A stretch of DNA of 64,000 bases, from assembly GCA_035476815.1 (NCBI GenBank), contig DATILD010000080.1:1-64000 (forward strand), written 5' to 3'. Every line of letters starts with the position of its first letter. Position 1 is the stretch's first letter. The notes under the pieces are model-generated. The model did no database searches. It saw only the letters and a program-made list of their open reading frames with translations, and had not been told where the DNA came from. This document shows positions 27,502-36,739 of the stretch, in pieces. The DNA comes from Methylibium sp035476815 (lineage in GTDB: Bacteria > Pseudomonadota > Gammaproteobacteria > Burkholderiales > Burkholderiaceae_C). The translations under genes and the position numbers were made by a program.

Positions 27502-28339
27502 TGTGTGCGTTCGGAACGGCGCGAATATGCGCGCTGTGCCCGGATGCAGCGCCACCCCACGTTCGATCTGCGGACCCACCCGGGGTCGGGTGCGGCGACA
27601 CAGTGTGGCCGGTCGGCTCGACCGCGCCACATTCTGTCGCGCGCCGGCGCGGCGCGATGCGGCCGTCGTGCAGCGCCGACGCGACCAGCCAGGCCTGCGC
27701 ACCGGCGGCCTCGCAGGCGGCCAGATCGGCCTCGTCGCGGATGCCGCCGGCGCCGATCAGCTCGGCCCGCGGCGCGGCGCGGCGCACCGCGGCGAAGGCC
27801 GCGAGGTCCGGGCCTTCGGCGCTGCCGACGCGCTCCAGCGTCATCACGATCACGCGCCGCGGCCACAGCGCCGGCACGCCGCGCACGCCGGCCGGGTCGA
27901 GCGGCGCGCCGCCGCGGCTGTCGAGCGACAGCAGGGCCTGTGACGGCGGCGCGAAGCAGCGCGGCAGCGCGTCGCGCGAGGCCAGCGACTCGCTGGCGTA
28001 GACCGGGGTGATGCGGGCCGCCGCGGGCCCGAGCGCGGCGAGCAAGGCGTCGGCCCGCGCGGCGTCCGCGAAGCCGGCATCGAGCCACAGCCGCAGCGCC
28101 GGCTGCGCCTCGAGCAGCGCGCGCAACGCGTCGACCTGGGCCGCGCGGCCCTGCAGCGCGTCCAGGTCGGCGACGTAGAGCGTGTCGGTGGCACAGTGTT
28201 CGCATAGGCGAAGCGCCAGCGGGGTCGGTTCGGACCCCGGACAGACAGAGGACTCGATGGGCCGGTACCGGGAGCGTTCGCCGCGCACGGCGCGCACCAC
28301 CCGTCCGCCCTGCAGATCGATCACCGGAATTATGTGCAT
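27482..28339 (-). CDS. HisA-like TIM-barrel protein of the H4MPT island
   Basis: 285 residues. The start MHIIPVIDLQGG and VADLDALQG, LDAGFAD, IGAGGIRDEADL and the terminal SALHDGRI follow the HisA/HisF phosphate-binding barrel. A true HisA is unlikely because of context and poor conservation; HisA-like genes of unknown role are known in bacterial H4MPT clusters. The barrel should end near residue 240; the last 45 or so residues (Pro/Gly/His-rich) look like read-through of the fhcB upstream region and contain the palindrome at 27597-27607. Divergent from mfnD with a 3-bp gap. Confidence 0.85.
   Translation of the reverse strand: MHIIPVIDLQGGRVVRAVRGERSRYRPIESSVCPGSEPTPLALRLCEHCATDTLYVADLDALQGRAAQVDALRALLEAQPALRLWLDAGFADAARADALLAALGPAAARITPVYASESLASRDALPRCFAPPSQALLSLDSRGGAPLDPAGVRGVPALWPRRVIVMTLERVGSAEGPDLAAFAAVRRAAPRAELIGAGGIRDEADLAACEAAGAQAWLVASALHDGRIAPRRRATECGAVEPTGHTVSPHPTPGGSADRTWGGAASGHSAHIRAVPNAHNGTCLA
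27597..27607. promoter_or_regulatory. GACAC-W-GTGTC palindrome upstream of fhcB
   Basis: Reads GACACAGTGTG (10 of 11 positions of the fae and mptG sites). It lies about 95-105 bp upstream of the 27501 start of fhcB, within the poorly conserved tail of the HisA-like gene. On the minus strand it is followed, after 18 bp, by TGGGTCCG (27571-27578), the same octamer found after 17 bp at fae. Candidate operator. Confidence 0.55.
28190..28200. promoter_or_regulatory. Degenerate palindrome upstream of mfnD
   Basis: Reads GGCACAGTGTT, matching GACAC-W-GTGTC at most positions. The centre is about 148 bp upstream of the mfnD ATG, similar to the spacing at fae. About 20 bp further toward mfnD lies GGGGTCGG, similar to the TGGGTCCG box. 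It lies inside HisA-like coding sequence, so chance is a real alternative. Confidence 0.3.
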
Positions 28340-28342
28340 CGC

Positions 28343-29311
28343 ATGAGTTTGCGCTTGTGGGTCGGGGAGTATCTCAGTGGCGATCGCGCCGATGCCGCGC
28401 CGCCGTCCTTGCTGGAAGCGGGCGTGCAGATGCGCGACGCGCTGCTCGAGGATCTGCTGCGCTGGCGCGCCGCGTCGCCGCTGCTCGGCGTGACGGTGTC
28501 GTACGCGCAGGGGCCGGGCGTGCCGGCCTTCGGGCGCAGCACGGCGCGCGCGGTGCCGCCGCGCGAGGGCGAGTCGGCGCTCGATTTCTTGCCGCGCGAG
28601 GGCCGCGCGCAGGACCTGGTCTGGCTCGTCGCGCCCGAGAGCGGCGGCGTGCTCGAGCGGCTGGCGCGCTCGGTCGACCCGCGGCGCTGGATCGGCTGCA
28701 CGCCGGACGCCATTGCGCTGGCCGGCAGCAAGCGCGCCACGCTGGCGCGGCTGGCGGCACGGGGCGCGTGCACGCCGCTGGCCTTCGAGACCCGGGCCGC
28801 GGCCTGGGTCGTCAAGCCCGACGACGGCGCCGGCAGCACCGACACCCGGCGCCACGCGACCCGGGCCGCGGCCGAGGCCGATCTGGCCGCGCGGATCGAG
28901 CGCGACGAGCCGGCGACGCTCGAGGCCTGGGTCGACGGCGAGCCGCTCAGCCTGTCGCTGCTGTGCCGCGAGGGCGCGGCGCCGGAGCTGCTCGCGATCA
29001 ACCGCCAGCGCATCGAGATCGACGGCGCGGGCTGGCTGCGCGACGCCGGCGTGTCGATCGCGCGCATCCCCCTGGACGACCCGCGCGCGGCGGCGCTGGC
29101 GGCGCTCGCCGCCGCGACGGTGCAGGCGCTGCCGGGCCTGAGCGGCTTCGTCGGCATCGACCTGGTTTGGCATGCCGAGCGCGGGGCCGTCGCGATCGAG
29201 GTCAACCCGCGCGTCACCTGCGCCTACGCCGGGCTGTCGGCGGCGCTGGGCCGCAACCTGGCGGCCGAGATCGTCACCGCCCACCTGGAGGCCATCCATG
29301 TCGCGGCCTGA
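28343..29311 (+). CDS. mfnD: ATP-grasp ligase MfnD-like (methanofuran synthesis)
   Basis: 322 residues. ATP-grasp pattern: WVVKPDDGAGS lysine loop at about residue 155, EAWVDGEPLSLSLL, and the C-terminal metal-binding IEVNPRVT with Glu and Asn. MfnD in methanogens joins glutamate to tyramine; in methylotrophs the acceptor is reported to be tyrosine. Followed by mfnF (14-bp overlap) and mfnE, which supports the role. Start at the ATG only 3 bp from the divergent HisA-like start; two codons upstream of it are also open. Confidence 0.82.
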   Translation: MSLRLWVGEYLSGDRADAAPPSLLEAGVQMRDALLEDLLRWRAASPLLGVTVSYAQGPGVPAFGRSTARAVPPREGESALDFLPREGRAQDLVWLVAPESGGVLERLARSVDPRRWIGCTPDAIALAGSKRATLARLAARGACTPLAFETRAAAWVVKPDDGAGSTDTRRHATRAAAEADLAARIERDEPATLEAWVDGEPLSLSLLCREGAAPELLAINRQRIEIDGAGWLRDAGVSIARIPLDDPRAAALAALAAATVQALPGLSGFVGIDLVWHAERGAVAIEVNPRVTCAYAGLSAALGRNLAAEIVTAHLEAIHVAA

Positions 29312-30395
29312 GCGCGTGATCGGCTGGGACGTCGGCGGCGCCCATGTGAAGGCGGCGCTGGTCGAGCATGGCGAGCTGCGTGATGCCGCGCAATGGCCCT
29401 GCCCGCTGTGGCAGGGGATGGAACACCTGCAGCGCGCCGTCGACGCCGCGGCGCTGCGCTGGCCCGAGGGCCTGAGCTCGGCCCAGACGGTCCACGCCGT
29501 CACCATGACCGGCGAGATGGTCGACCTGTTCCCGCACCGCGAGGCCGGCGTCGTCGCGATCGCCGAGCTGCTGGAGCGCGCGCTGGTCGGTCCGGCGATC
29601 TTCTATGCCGGCGAGCCCGGCTGGTGCGGCGCCACCGACGTGCGCGCCCGCTGGGAGGCGATGGCCTCGGCCAACTGGCTGGCCACCGCCCAGCTGGCCG
29701 CGCATGTGCTGGCGCGGCGCGGCGGCGACGCCGGCGTGCTGGTCGACATCGGCAGCACCACCAGCGACCTGATCGCACTCGGCGGTGGCCACCCGCGCGC
29801 GCGCGGCCGCAGCGACGCCGAGCGCCTCGTCACCGGCGAGCTGGTCTACCAGGGCGTGGTGCGCACGCCCTTGTGCGCGCTCGGCCCGCGCATCGAGTTC
29901 CAGGGCGTGCTGCGCAACGTGATGAACGAGTTCTTCGCCACCACCGCCGACGTCTACCGCCTGACCGGCGAGCTCGACCCGGCGCACGACCAGCACCCGA
30001 GCGCCGACGGCGCGGTCAAGGACTTGGCGGCGACGCGCCGCCGGCTCGCGCGCATGGTCGGGCTGGACGCGCGCGACGCGAGCGAAGCCGACTGGCTGGC
30101 CTTCGCACAAGCCTGGCGCGAACTGCAGCTGGGCGAGCTGCAGGGCCAGCTGCAGCGCGTGATCGATGCCGCCGCGCTGCCGCCGCAGGCGCCGCTGCTG
30201 GCGGCCGGCTGTGGCGACTTCCTGGCCCAGGCGCTGGGCGAGCGCAGCGGCCGGCCGGTCGGCTCGTTCGCGACGCTGGCCCTCGGCGAGATCGCCGCCG
30301 ACGAGCCCGACAGCGTGCATGCGCTGCGCCGCAAGGCCCAGCTCGCGGCCCCGGCCTGTGCGGTGGCGCTGCTGTGCAGCGCCGAGGCGGGCTGA
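29298..30395 (+). CDS. mfnF: MfnF-like methanofuran assembly protein
   Basis: 365 residues. ASKHA-type sugar kinase/hydantoinase fold: N-terminal GWDVGGAHVKAALV phosphate loop, VLVDIGSTTSDLIAL second loop, and LLAAGCGDF near the C-terminus. This is the 'H4MPT-linked C1 transfer pathway protein' family, whose archaeal member MfnF couples the aminomethylfuran unit to the (glutamyl)tyramine unit. Overlaps mfnD by 14 bp and is followed after 11 bp by mfnE. Confidence 0.85.
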   Translation: MSRPERVIGWDVGGAHVKAALVEHGELRDAAQWPCPLWQGMEHLQRAVDAAALRWPEGLSSAQTVHAVTMTGEMVDLFPHREAGVVAIAELLERALVGPAIFYAGEPGWCGATDVRARWEAMASANWLATAQLAAHVLARRGGDAGVLVDIGSTTSDLIALGGGHPRARGRSDAERLVTGELVYQGVVRTPLCALGPRIEFQGVLRNVMNEFFATTADVYRLTGELDPAHDQHPSADGAVKDLAATRRRLARMVGLDARDASEADWLAFAQAWRELQLGELQGQLQRVIDAAALPPQAPLLAAGCGDFLAQALGERSGRPVGSFATLALGEIAADEPDSVHALRRKAQLAAPACAVALLCSAEAG

Positions 30396-30406
30396 GGGGG
30401 CGCGCG

Positions 30407-31021
30407 ATGTGGGTCGTCAAACTCGGCGGCAGCCTCGCGCGCGACGCGTCGCTGCCGCGTTGGCTGGAGATGCTCGCCGAGGTCGGCGGCGGGCGCGCCA
30501 TCGTCGTGCCCGGGGGCGGGCTGTTCGCCGACCAGGCGCGCGAGACCCAGGCCTGGTGGCAGCTCGACGACCTGGCGGGCCACAACATGGCCGTGCTCGG
30601 CATGGCGCAGACCGCGCTGATGATGCAGGCGCTGTGCCCCGCGCTGCAGCTGGCCGCCGACGAGGCGCAGATCCGCGAGGTGCTGCGCCGCGGCCAACCG
30701 GCGCTGTGGCTGCCGCTGGACCTGCTGCGCACCCGTGCCGACGAACTGACGCACTGGAACGTGACCTCCGACAGCCTGGCGCTGTGGCTGGCGCGCCGGC
30801 TGCACGCCGAACGGCTGGTGGTGGTGAAGGCCTGCGCGATCGATGCCAAGCGCTCGCTGGCCCAGCTCGGCGAGGTCGGCGTGCTCGACAGCGAGTTCGC
30901 CGAGCGCGCGCGCGATGTCGGTTTCCCGATCGACCTGCTGGAGCAGAGCGAGGTGGCGCGCGCGCGGCAGCTGCTGCTGACCGACTCGGCCTGCGCGCCG
31001 GGCGGCGTCGGCGAGTCCTAG
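30407..31021 (+). CDS. mfnE: MfnE-like amino acid kinase family protein
   Basis: 204 residues. Amino-acid-kinase fold: WVVKLGGSLARD start, IVVPGGGLFAD phosphate-binding turn, NVTSDSLALWLARRL and VVKACAID. Archaeal MfnE phosphorylates the aminomethylfuran-methyl phosphate to a diphosphate for coupling by MfnF. It is the third gene of the mfnDFE operon. Its TAG stop shares the palindrome CTAG with the stop of the convergent mfnB. Confidence 0.85.
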   Translation: MWVVKLGGSLARDASLPRWLEMLAEVGGGRAIVVPGGGLFADQARETQAWWQLDDLAGHNMAVLGMAQTALMMQALCPALQLAADEAQIREVLRRGQPALWLPLDLLRTRADELTHWNVTSDSLALWLARRLHAERLVVVKACAIDAKRSLAQLGEVGVLDSEFAERARDVGFPIDLLEQSEVARARQLLLTDSACAPGGVGES

Positions 31022-31701
31022 GCCAGCGCGTCGGCGGCGACGAGCCGCTCGCGCAGCGACCGGACCCGTCGCGCATCGAGGGCCGCGGTGCGCGCGCCGC
31101 TGCACACCGCGCTGCGAAAGCCGGCGAAGTCGGGGGCGAGTGCGCGCAGGCGCGGCAGGTCGTCCTCGCGCAGCGCGCCGGCCAGCCCGGCCAGCCGGCC
31201 GGCCCCGCGAGCGCTCGCGACGAAGCGCCGCAGCGTCGCGTCGTCCAGGCGCTGCAGCAGGCTGCCGCCGCGCTTGTCCTGGGTGTCGAGCATCACGGCG
31301 GGGAAGGGGCCCGCGAGCGCCCGGCCGATCAGGGCCTCGTCGAGGCCGGCGTCGGCGATGAACACCGGCACGATCGCCGCATCGCAGCGCGCCAGCGCGT
31401 CGAGCAGCGCCGTCGCGCCGGGGGCCAGGCCGACCTTCACATAGTCGACGCCGCAGGCCGCCGTGAGGCCGACGCGCTCGAGCACCGGCGCGACCGCGTC
31501 GGCATCGAAGTCACCGACGGTCGCGCTGATGGCGCAGCGCGGATGCTGCTCGCGCAGCGCCGCGACGACCGCCTGCGCGGTCGCGAGCGGCAGGGCGCCG
31601 AGCGCGCCGGCCGACGGCTCCTTCAGGTCGATGAAGTCGGCGCCGGCCTCGGCGGCGAGCCGCGCCTCGGCGACGCTGCGCACGCTGACCAGCAGCTTCA
31701 T
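31018..31701 (-). CDS. mfnB: (5-formylfuran-3-yl)methyl phosphate synthase MfnB
   Basis: 227 residues, DUF556 family, TIM barrel. It makes the furan ring from two triose phosphates. Motifs: MKLLVSVRSVAEA, DFIDLKEPSAGALGA with the catalytic lysine region, VGDFD, DYVKVGLAPG with the second lysine, and VMLDTQDKRGGSL. Its ATG overlaps the DUF447 stop by 4 bp. This is the most diagnostic methanofuran-synthesis gene in the window. No aminotransferase of MfnC type was seen. Confidence 0.92.
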   Translation of the reverse strand: MKLLVSVRSVAEARLAAEAGADFIDLKEPSAGALGALPLATAQAVVAALREQHPRCAISATVGDFDADAVAPVLERVGLTAACGVDYVKVGLAPGATALLDALARCDAAIVPVFIADAGLDEALIGRALAGPFPAVMLDTQDKRGGSLLQRLDDATLRRFVASARGAGRLAGLAGALREDDLPRLRALAPDFAGFRSAVCSGARTAALDARRVRSLRERLVAADALA

Positions 31702-32288
31702 GCGGTCTCCCCGGCGCGGTGCCGCGCGATCGCCTCGCGCAGCCAGCCCCAGGCCTCGCGCTCCTCGGTCCCGGCGGTCTTGTCGATCGCGATCTGCAGA
31801 TAGCTCATCTCGGTGTCGATCTTCTCGGCCGGCAGCATGTGCAGCCGGCTGACCAGCACCGCGCCCTCGACGACGGCGGCCTGGGCGCGGTTGAAGCCGG
31901 GAAAGGGCGCGTGCGTCACGTCGAGCACGCGCTCGAAGGCGAGCGTCGGGCGCTCGGGATGGTCGTCGTCGTGCGCCAGCCTCAGTTCGCTGTGCGCCAG
32001 CGCGCTCGCGAGCCGCACGCCGCGGATCTCCCGGGCCGGCAGCAGCGGCCACTCGCGCCGCCCCAGCCAGCGCGCGCACACGGCGCCGGCGAACACGCGG
32101 CTGTCGGTCGTCAGGTTGAGCACCGCCTGCCCGGTCTCGCGCAGCCGGTCCAGCGTGCCGCTGGGCTTGAAGGGCATCAGCACCACCTGCGCGCCGCGGT
32201 AGCGCACGCCGAAGGGCGCGACATGCGGGCTGCCGTCGGCACCGAGGCTGGTGATCACCGCCTCGAAGATCTGGTCGTTCTGGCTCAT
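31698..32288 (-). CDS. DUF447 family protein (flavin-reductase-like fold)
   Basis: 196 residues from the ATG of MSQNDQIFEAV. The pattern ITSLGADGSPHVAPFGVRY, VLNLTTDSRVFA and HAPFPGFNRAQAAVVEGAVLV (two parts) fits DUF447, split-barrel FMN-binding-like proteins found with H4MPT genes in archaea and methylotrophs. Its reaction is not established. Two tandem repeat units (32289-32458) separate it from the upstream DHPS-like gene, and a longer frame through them is not credible coding. Confidence 0.85.
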   Translation of the reverse strand: MSQNDQIFEAVITSLGADGSPHVAPFGVRYRGAQVVLMPFKPSGTLDRLRETGQAVLNLTTDSRVFAGAVCARWLGRREWPLLPAREIRGVRLASALAHSELRLAHDDDHPERPTLAFERVLDVTHAPFPGFNRAQAAVVEGAVLVSRLHMLPAEKIDTEMSYLQIAIDKTAGTEEREAWGWLREAIARHRAGETA

Positions 32289-32372
32289 GACGACACCCCG
32301 CCCGCCGAGTACGGCGGGCACCCCTCCGGGAGGGGCGCGCCTTGCTTGGGGCGGCCCGGCGCGGCGGCGCGG
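32286..32372 (-). repeat. Junction hairpin element, tandem copy C1
   Basis: 87-bp unit, nearly identical to the adjacent 32373-32458 unit. Read on the minus strand it carries the core CCGGGCCGCCCCAAG, a hairpin CCCTCCCGGAGGG, a second hairpin GCCCGCCGTACTCGGCGGGC, and ends GGGGTGTCGTC plus the ATG of the DUF447 gene, which lies within this unit. Confidence 0.9.
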
Positions 32373-32458
32373 CATGACCACACCCCGCCCGCCGAGTACG
32401 GCGGGCACCCCTCCGGGAGGGACGCACCTTGCTTGGGGCGGCCCGGCGCGGCGACGCT
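32373..32458 (-). repeat. Junction hairpin element, tandem copy C2
   Basis: 86-bp unit directly next to C1, with only a few substitutions. On the minus strand it starts at the stop codon of the DHPS-like gene and ends in GTGGTCATG, a vestigial start codon that would read MPRRRAG and run on into DUF447 in frame. This is the sign of a tandem duplication that copied the start context. Confidence 0.9.
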
Positions 32459-33888
32459 CATGACGGCTGCCTATTGCGGGCGTGGGTCAACGTGGTGCCG
32501 GGGCCGCACCAGCGGTCCAGGTCCTCGGCCTTCGCGTCGGTGGCCGCGCCCCAGGCGAGCGGCTGGTCCTGCACATAGCGCTTGCCGAGCTGCCAGGCGA
32601 TCTCGGCGCGCGCCAGCTCGACGCCCATGTAGAAGGCATGACCCGCGTCGCCCTCCAGCCCGAGCCGCGGCCAGAGCTTGAACACGTCCTGCTCGGTGCG
32701 CAGGCCGTCGCGGTTGTAGACATGGATGCCCTCGGCCGTGACCTGCACGCGGAAGTTCGGGTCGCGCACCTGGGCCGCGGTGGCGGCGATTTCCGCCAGC
32801 GTGTCGGGGAAGGGCCGCTTGTCGTGCACCGTCATCAGCGCGTCGCCGAGGCCGCCCAGGCCCTTGGGCAGCATCGCGTGGCGCTTGGCCGCGTGCATGA
32901 TGCGGCGCGCCACGTCGGCCTCGCGCACCGCGCGCCGCGCATGCTCGCTGACCTGGGTGGTCAGCACCGCGGCGACGTCGAGCTCGGCGCAGGCGCCGAA
33001 CAACAGCGCGTTGATGCCGCTGGTGTCGGCCTCGGTCAGCTCGGTCAGGTTGCCGATGCCCATCATGATCGGCGCCTCGGGGCAGCGCTCGCGCAGCGTC
33101 TGGTAGCGCAGCAGCGAGGCCATGAAGCCGAACGGGATCGGGTCGAGGATGGGGTCGGCGAGGTAGGGCCGGCCGCGCCGCTCCATGATCGCGATCGCCT
33201 CGTAGAGCGTGTCGAGCTCGGTCTGCTCGCGCGCGATCAGCACCGGCACCGCGGCCACCTCGTCGGCGATCCACAGCGTGTCGAGCTTCAGGCTCAGCAG
33301 GTAGTCGCAGCCGGCGCGGCCGCCGCGCAGCAGCTCGTCGGGGCTCATCGAATCGACGCTGACGGCATGGCCCGCGGCCTTCAGCGCGCGCACGCTGTCC
33401 TCGAGGTGGGGGAAGGGCGTGGCCGGCAGGCCGCCGAGGTCGATCACGTCGGCGCCGTCGGCGCGCAACTCGGCGGCGCGCGCGACGATCTCGTCGACCG
33501 TGAGCCGCGGCGCGTCGACGATCTCCGCGAAGATCGCGACCTCGTACTCGTTCAGGTCGATCGCCTGGGCCGCGCGGTTGAAGAAGCGCGGCAGGTCCTT
33601 CATCTCCTCCGGCCCGCGCTCGACCGGCAGGCCGAAGTGCGCGGCCAGCGCCGCCACGTCACCGCGGCAGCGGCCGGGCAGCAGGATGCGGTCGGGCCGG
33701 CGCGCGCCGCCCTCGGTCAGGCTCTCGGGGCTGACACGCCGCTGGATCATCTCGGCCGTCATCAGCGCCGCGACCTGCAGGCCGATCTCGCGCGTCGTCC
33801 ACGTGAAGGCCGGCGGCTCGATGCTCGCGAGCACGCGCTCGAGCCCGGGCTGGGCCAGCTTGCCGGTGAGGAAGAGCAGGTGCTCCAT
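32458..33888 (-). CDS. DHPS-like protein (DUF6513) of the H4MPT island
   Basis: 476 residues. The middle third (about 150-400) is a dihydropteroate-synthase-like barrel (ADVIDLGGLPATPFP, SVDSMSPDEL, YLADPILDPIPFG, MMGIGNLTELTEADT), preceded by an N-terminal domain starting MEHLLFLTG. Archaeal homologues are associated with methanopterin synthesis; by fold it could join a pterin unit to an aryl-ribitol unit, but that is inference. It is 8 bp after the dmrB-like gene and shares its strand. Confidence 0.88.
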   Translation of the reverse strand: MEHLLFLTGKLAQPGLERVLASIEPPAFTWTTREIGLQVAALMTAEMIQRRVSPESLTEGGARRPDRILLPGRCRGDVAALAAHFGLPVERGPEEMKDLPRFFNRAAQAIDLNEYEVAIFAEIVDAPRLTVDEIVARAAELRADGADVIDLGGLPATPFPHLEDSVRALKAAGHAVSVDSMSPDELLRGGRAGCDYLLSLKLDTLWIADEVAAVPVLIAREQTELDTLYEAIAIMERRGRPYLADPILDPIPFGFMASLLRYQTLRERCPEAPIMMGIGNLTELTEADTSGINALLFGACAELDVAAVLTTQVSEHARRAVREADVARRIMHAAKRHAMLPKGLGGLGDALMTVHDKRPFPDTLAEIAATAAQVRDPNFRVQVTAEGIHVYNRDGLRTEQDVFKLWPRLGLEGDAGHAFYMGVELARAEIAWQLGKRYVQDQPLAWGAATDAKAEDLDRWCGPGTTLTHARNRQPS

Positions 33889-33896
33889 CGGCGCGC

Positions 33897-34515
33897 TCAC
33901 AGCCAGTCCAGCGACAGCGCCTTCAGCCGCGCCGCCAGCGCCGCCTCCAGCTCGTCCGGCGAGCGAAGCACGGTGCAATGATCGACCGCGCGCAGCCGCT
34001 CGACGTTCTCGAGGTCGATGTTGCGCGGCCGCAGCGTGAACCATTCGTCCTGCGTGGTGCGCGGGCCCTTGGTGATGACGACCGGCTCGGTGTCGCAGGC
34101 GAACACCAGGTTGGGCACGCCGAGCTTGCCGGCCTGCGCGAACATGTTGGTGGGCAGCGTGTCCGACAGCCCGAACGCGCACTTCGCGACCGTGTTGCTG
34201 GTCGCCGGCGCGATCACGACCGTGTGATAGGCCTCGAGGTAGAGCCGGCCCACCGGCACCGCGCTCGCGCTCTTGTCGCGGAACACGCGGTAATGCTGCC
34301 GCAGCGCCTCGATGCGCAGGCCGTAGAGCGGCAGCACCTCGTCGGCCGCGGCGGAGAGGAACAGGTCGACCTGCGGCAGCCGTGCCGCCAGCGCCATCGA
34401 TTCCTCGAGGTAATGCCCCGAGCCGGTCACGCACCAGGCGAAGCGCGAGCGCGGCGGGTCGTGCTGCGCGGGTTCGTGCTCGTCGCCGAGCGCCGCGGCC
34501 CAGCGCCGCGCGTCC

Positions 34516-34535
<20 letters not shown>
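33897..34535 (-). CDS. DmrB-like flavoprotein (dihydromethanopterin reductase type)
   Basis: 212 residues from a GTG at 34535. Flavodoxin-like/HFCD fold: CVTGSGHYLEE phosphate loop, VVIAPATSNTVAKCAFGLSDTLPTNMFAQ in two segments, with conserved Pro-Ala-Thr-Ser-Asn, and VPNLVFACDTEP. A Burkholderia DmrB is known to reduce dihydromethanopterin to H4MPT, so that role is likely. Earlier ATGs at 34619 and 34601 would overlap the HTH end of the regulator gene and add a Ser/Thr/Pro-rich leader, so the GTG with a 20-bp overlap is preferred. Confidence 0.78.
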
Positions 34536-36564
<2,029 letters not shown>

Positions 36565-36683
36565 CTTGTCTCCGGGTCTGGGGGCAATTCGTCCCGATTC
36601 TGGCGCGCGAGTATCGACCCCCCCTAGACCGTGTAAGCCCTCCCTTGAACATATTTGACCGGCGGCGGTGTTCCAAAATCTGG

Positions 36684-36701
36684 CATGGTCCGGGGCTTGC
36701 A
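36684..36701 (+). promoter_or_regulatory. Sigma-54 (-24/-12) promoter candidate before folB
   Basis: CATGGTCCGGGGCTTGCA: the GG at 36687-36688 and GC at 36699-36700 have the canonical 10-bp spacing; TGG and TTGCA match the consensus TGGCACG-N4-TTGCW, and CG in the middle also agrees. Predicted start of transcription near 36711, about 30 bp before the folB GTG. The divergent gene encodes a sigma-54 activator. Confidence 0.6.
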
Positions 36702-36739
36702 GACTTGCGCCGGCCCCGCCCGACCCGAGGAGACCGCCC

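Noticed and set aside
27482..28339. Calling the HisA-like gene a true histidine biosynthesis hisA
   Set aside because: No other his genes are nearby, the length and tail are unusual, and the position between fhcB and mfnD argues for a cofactor role.
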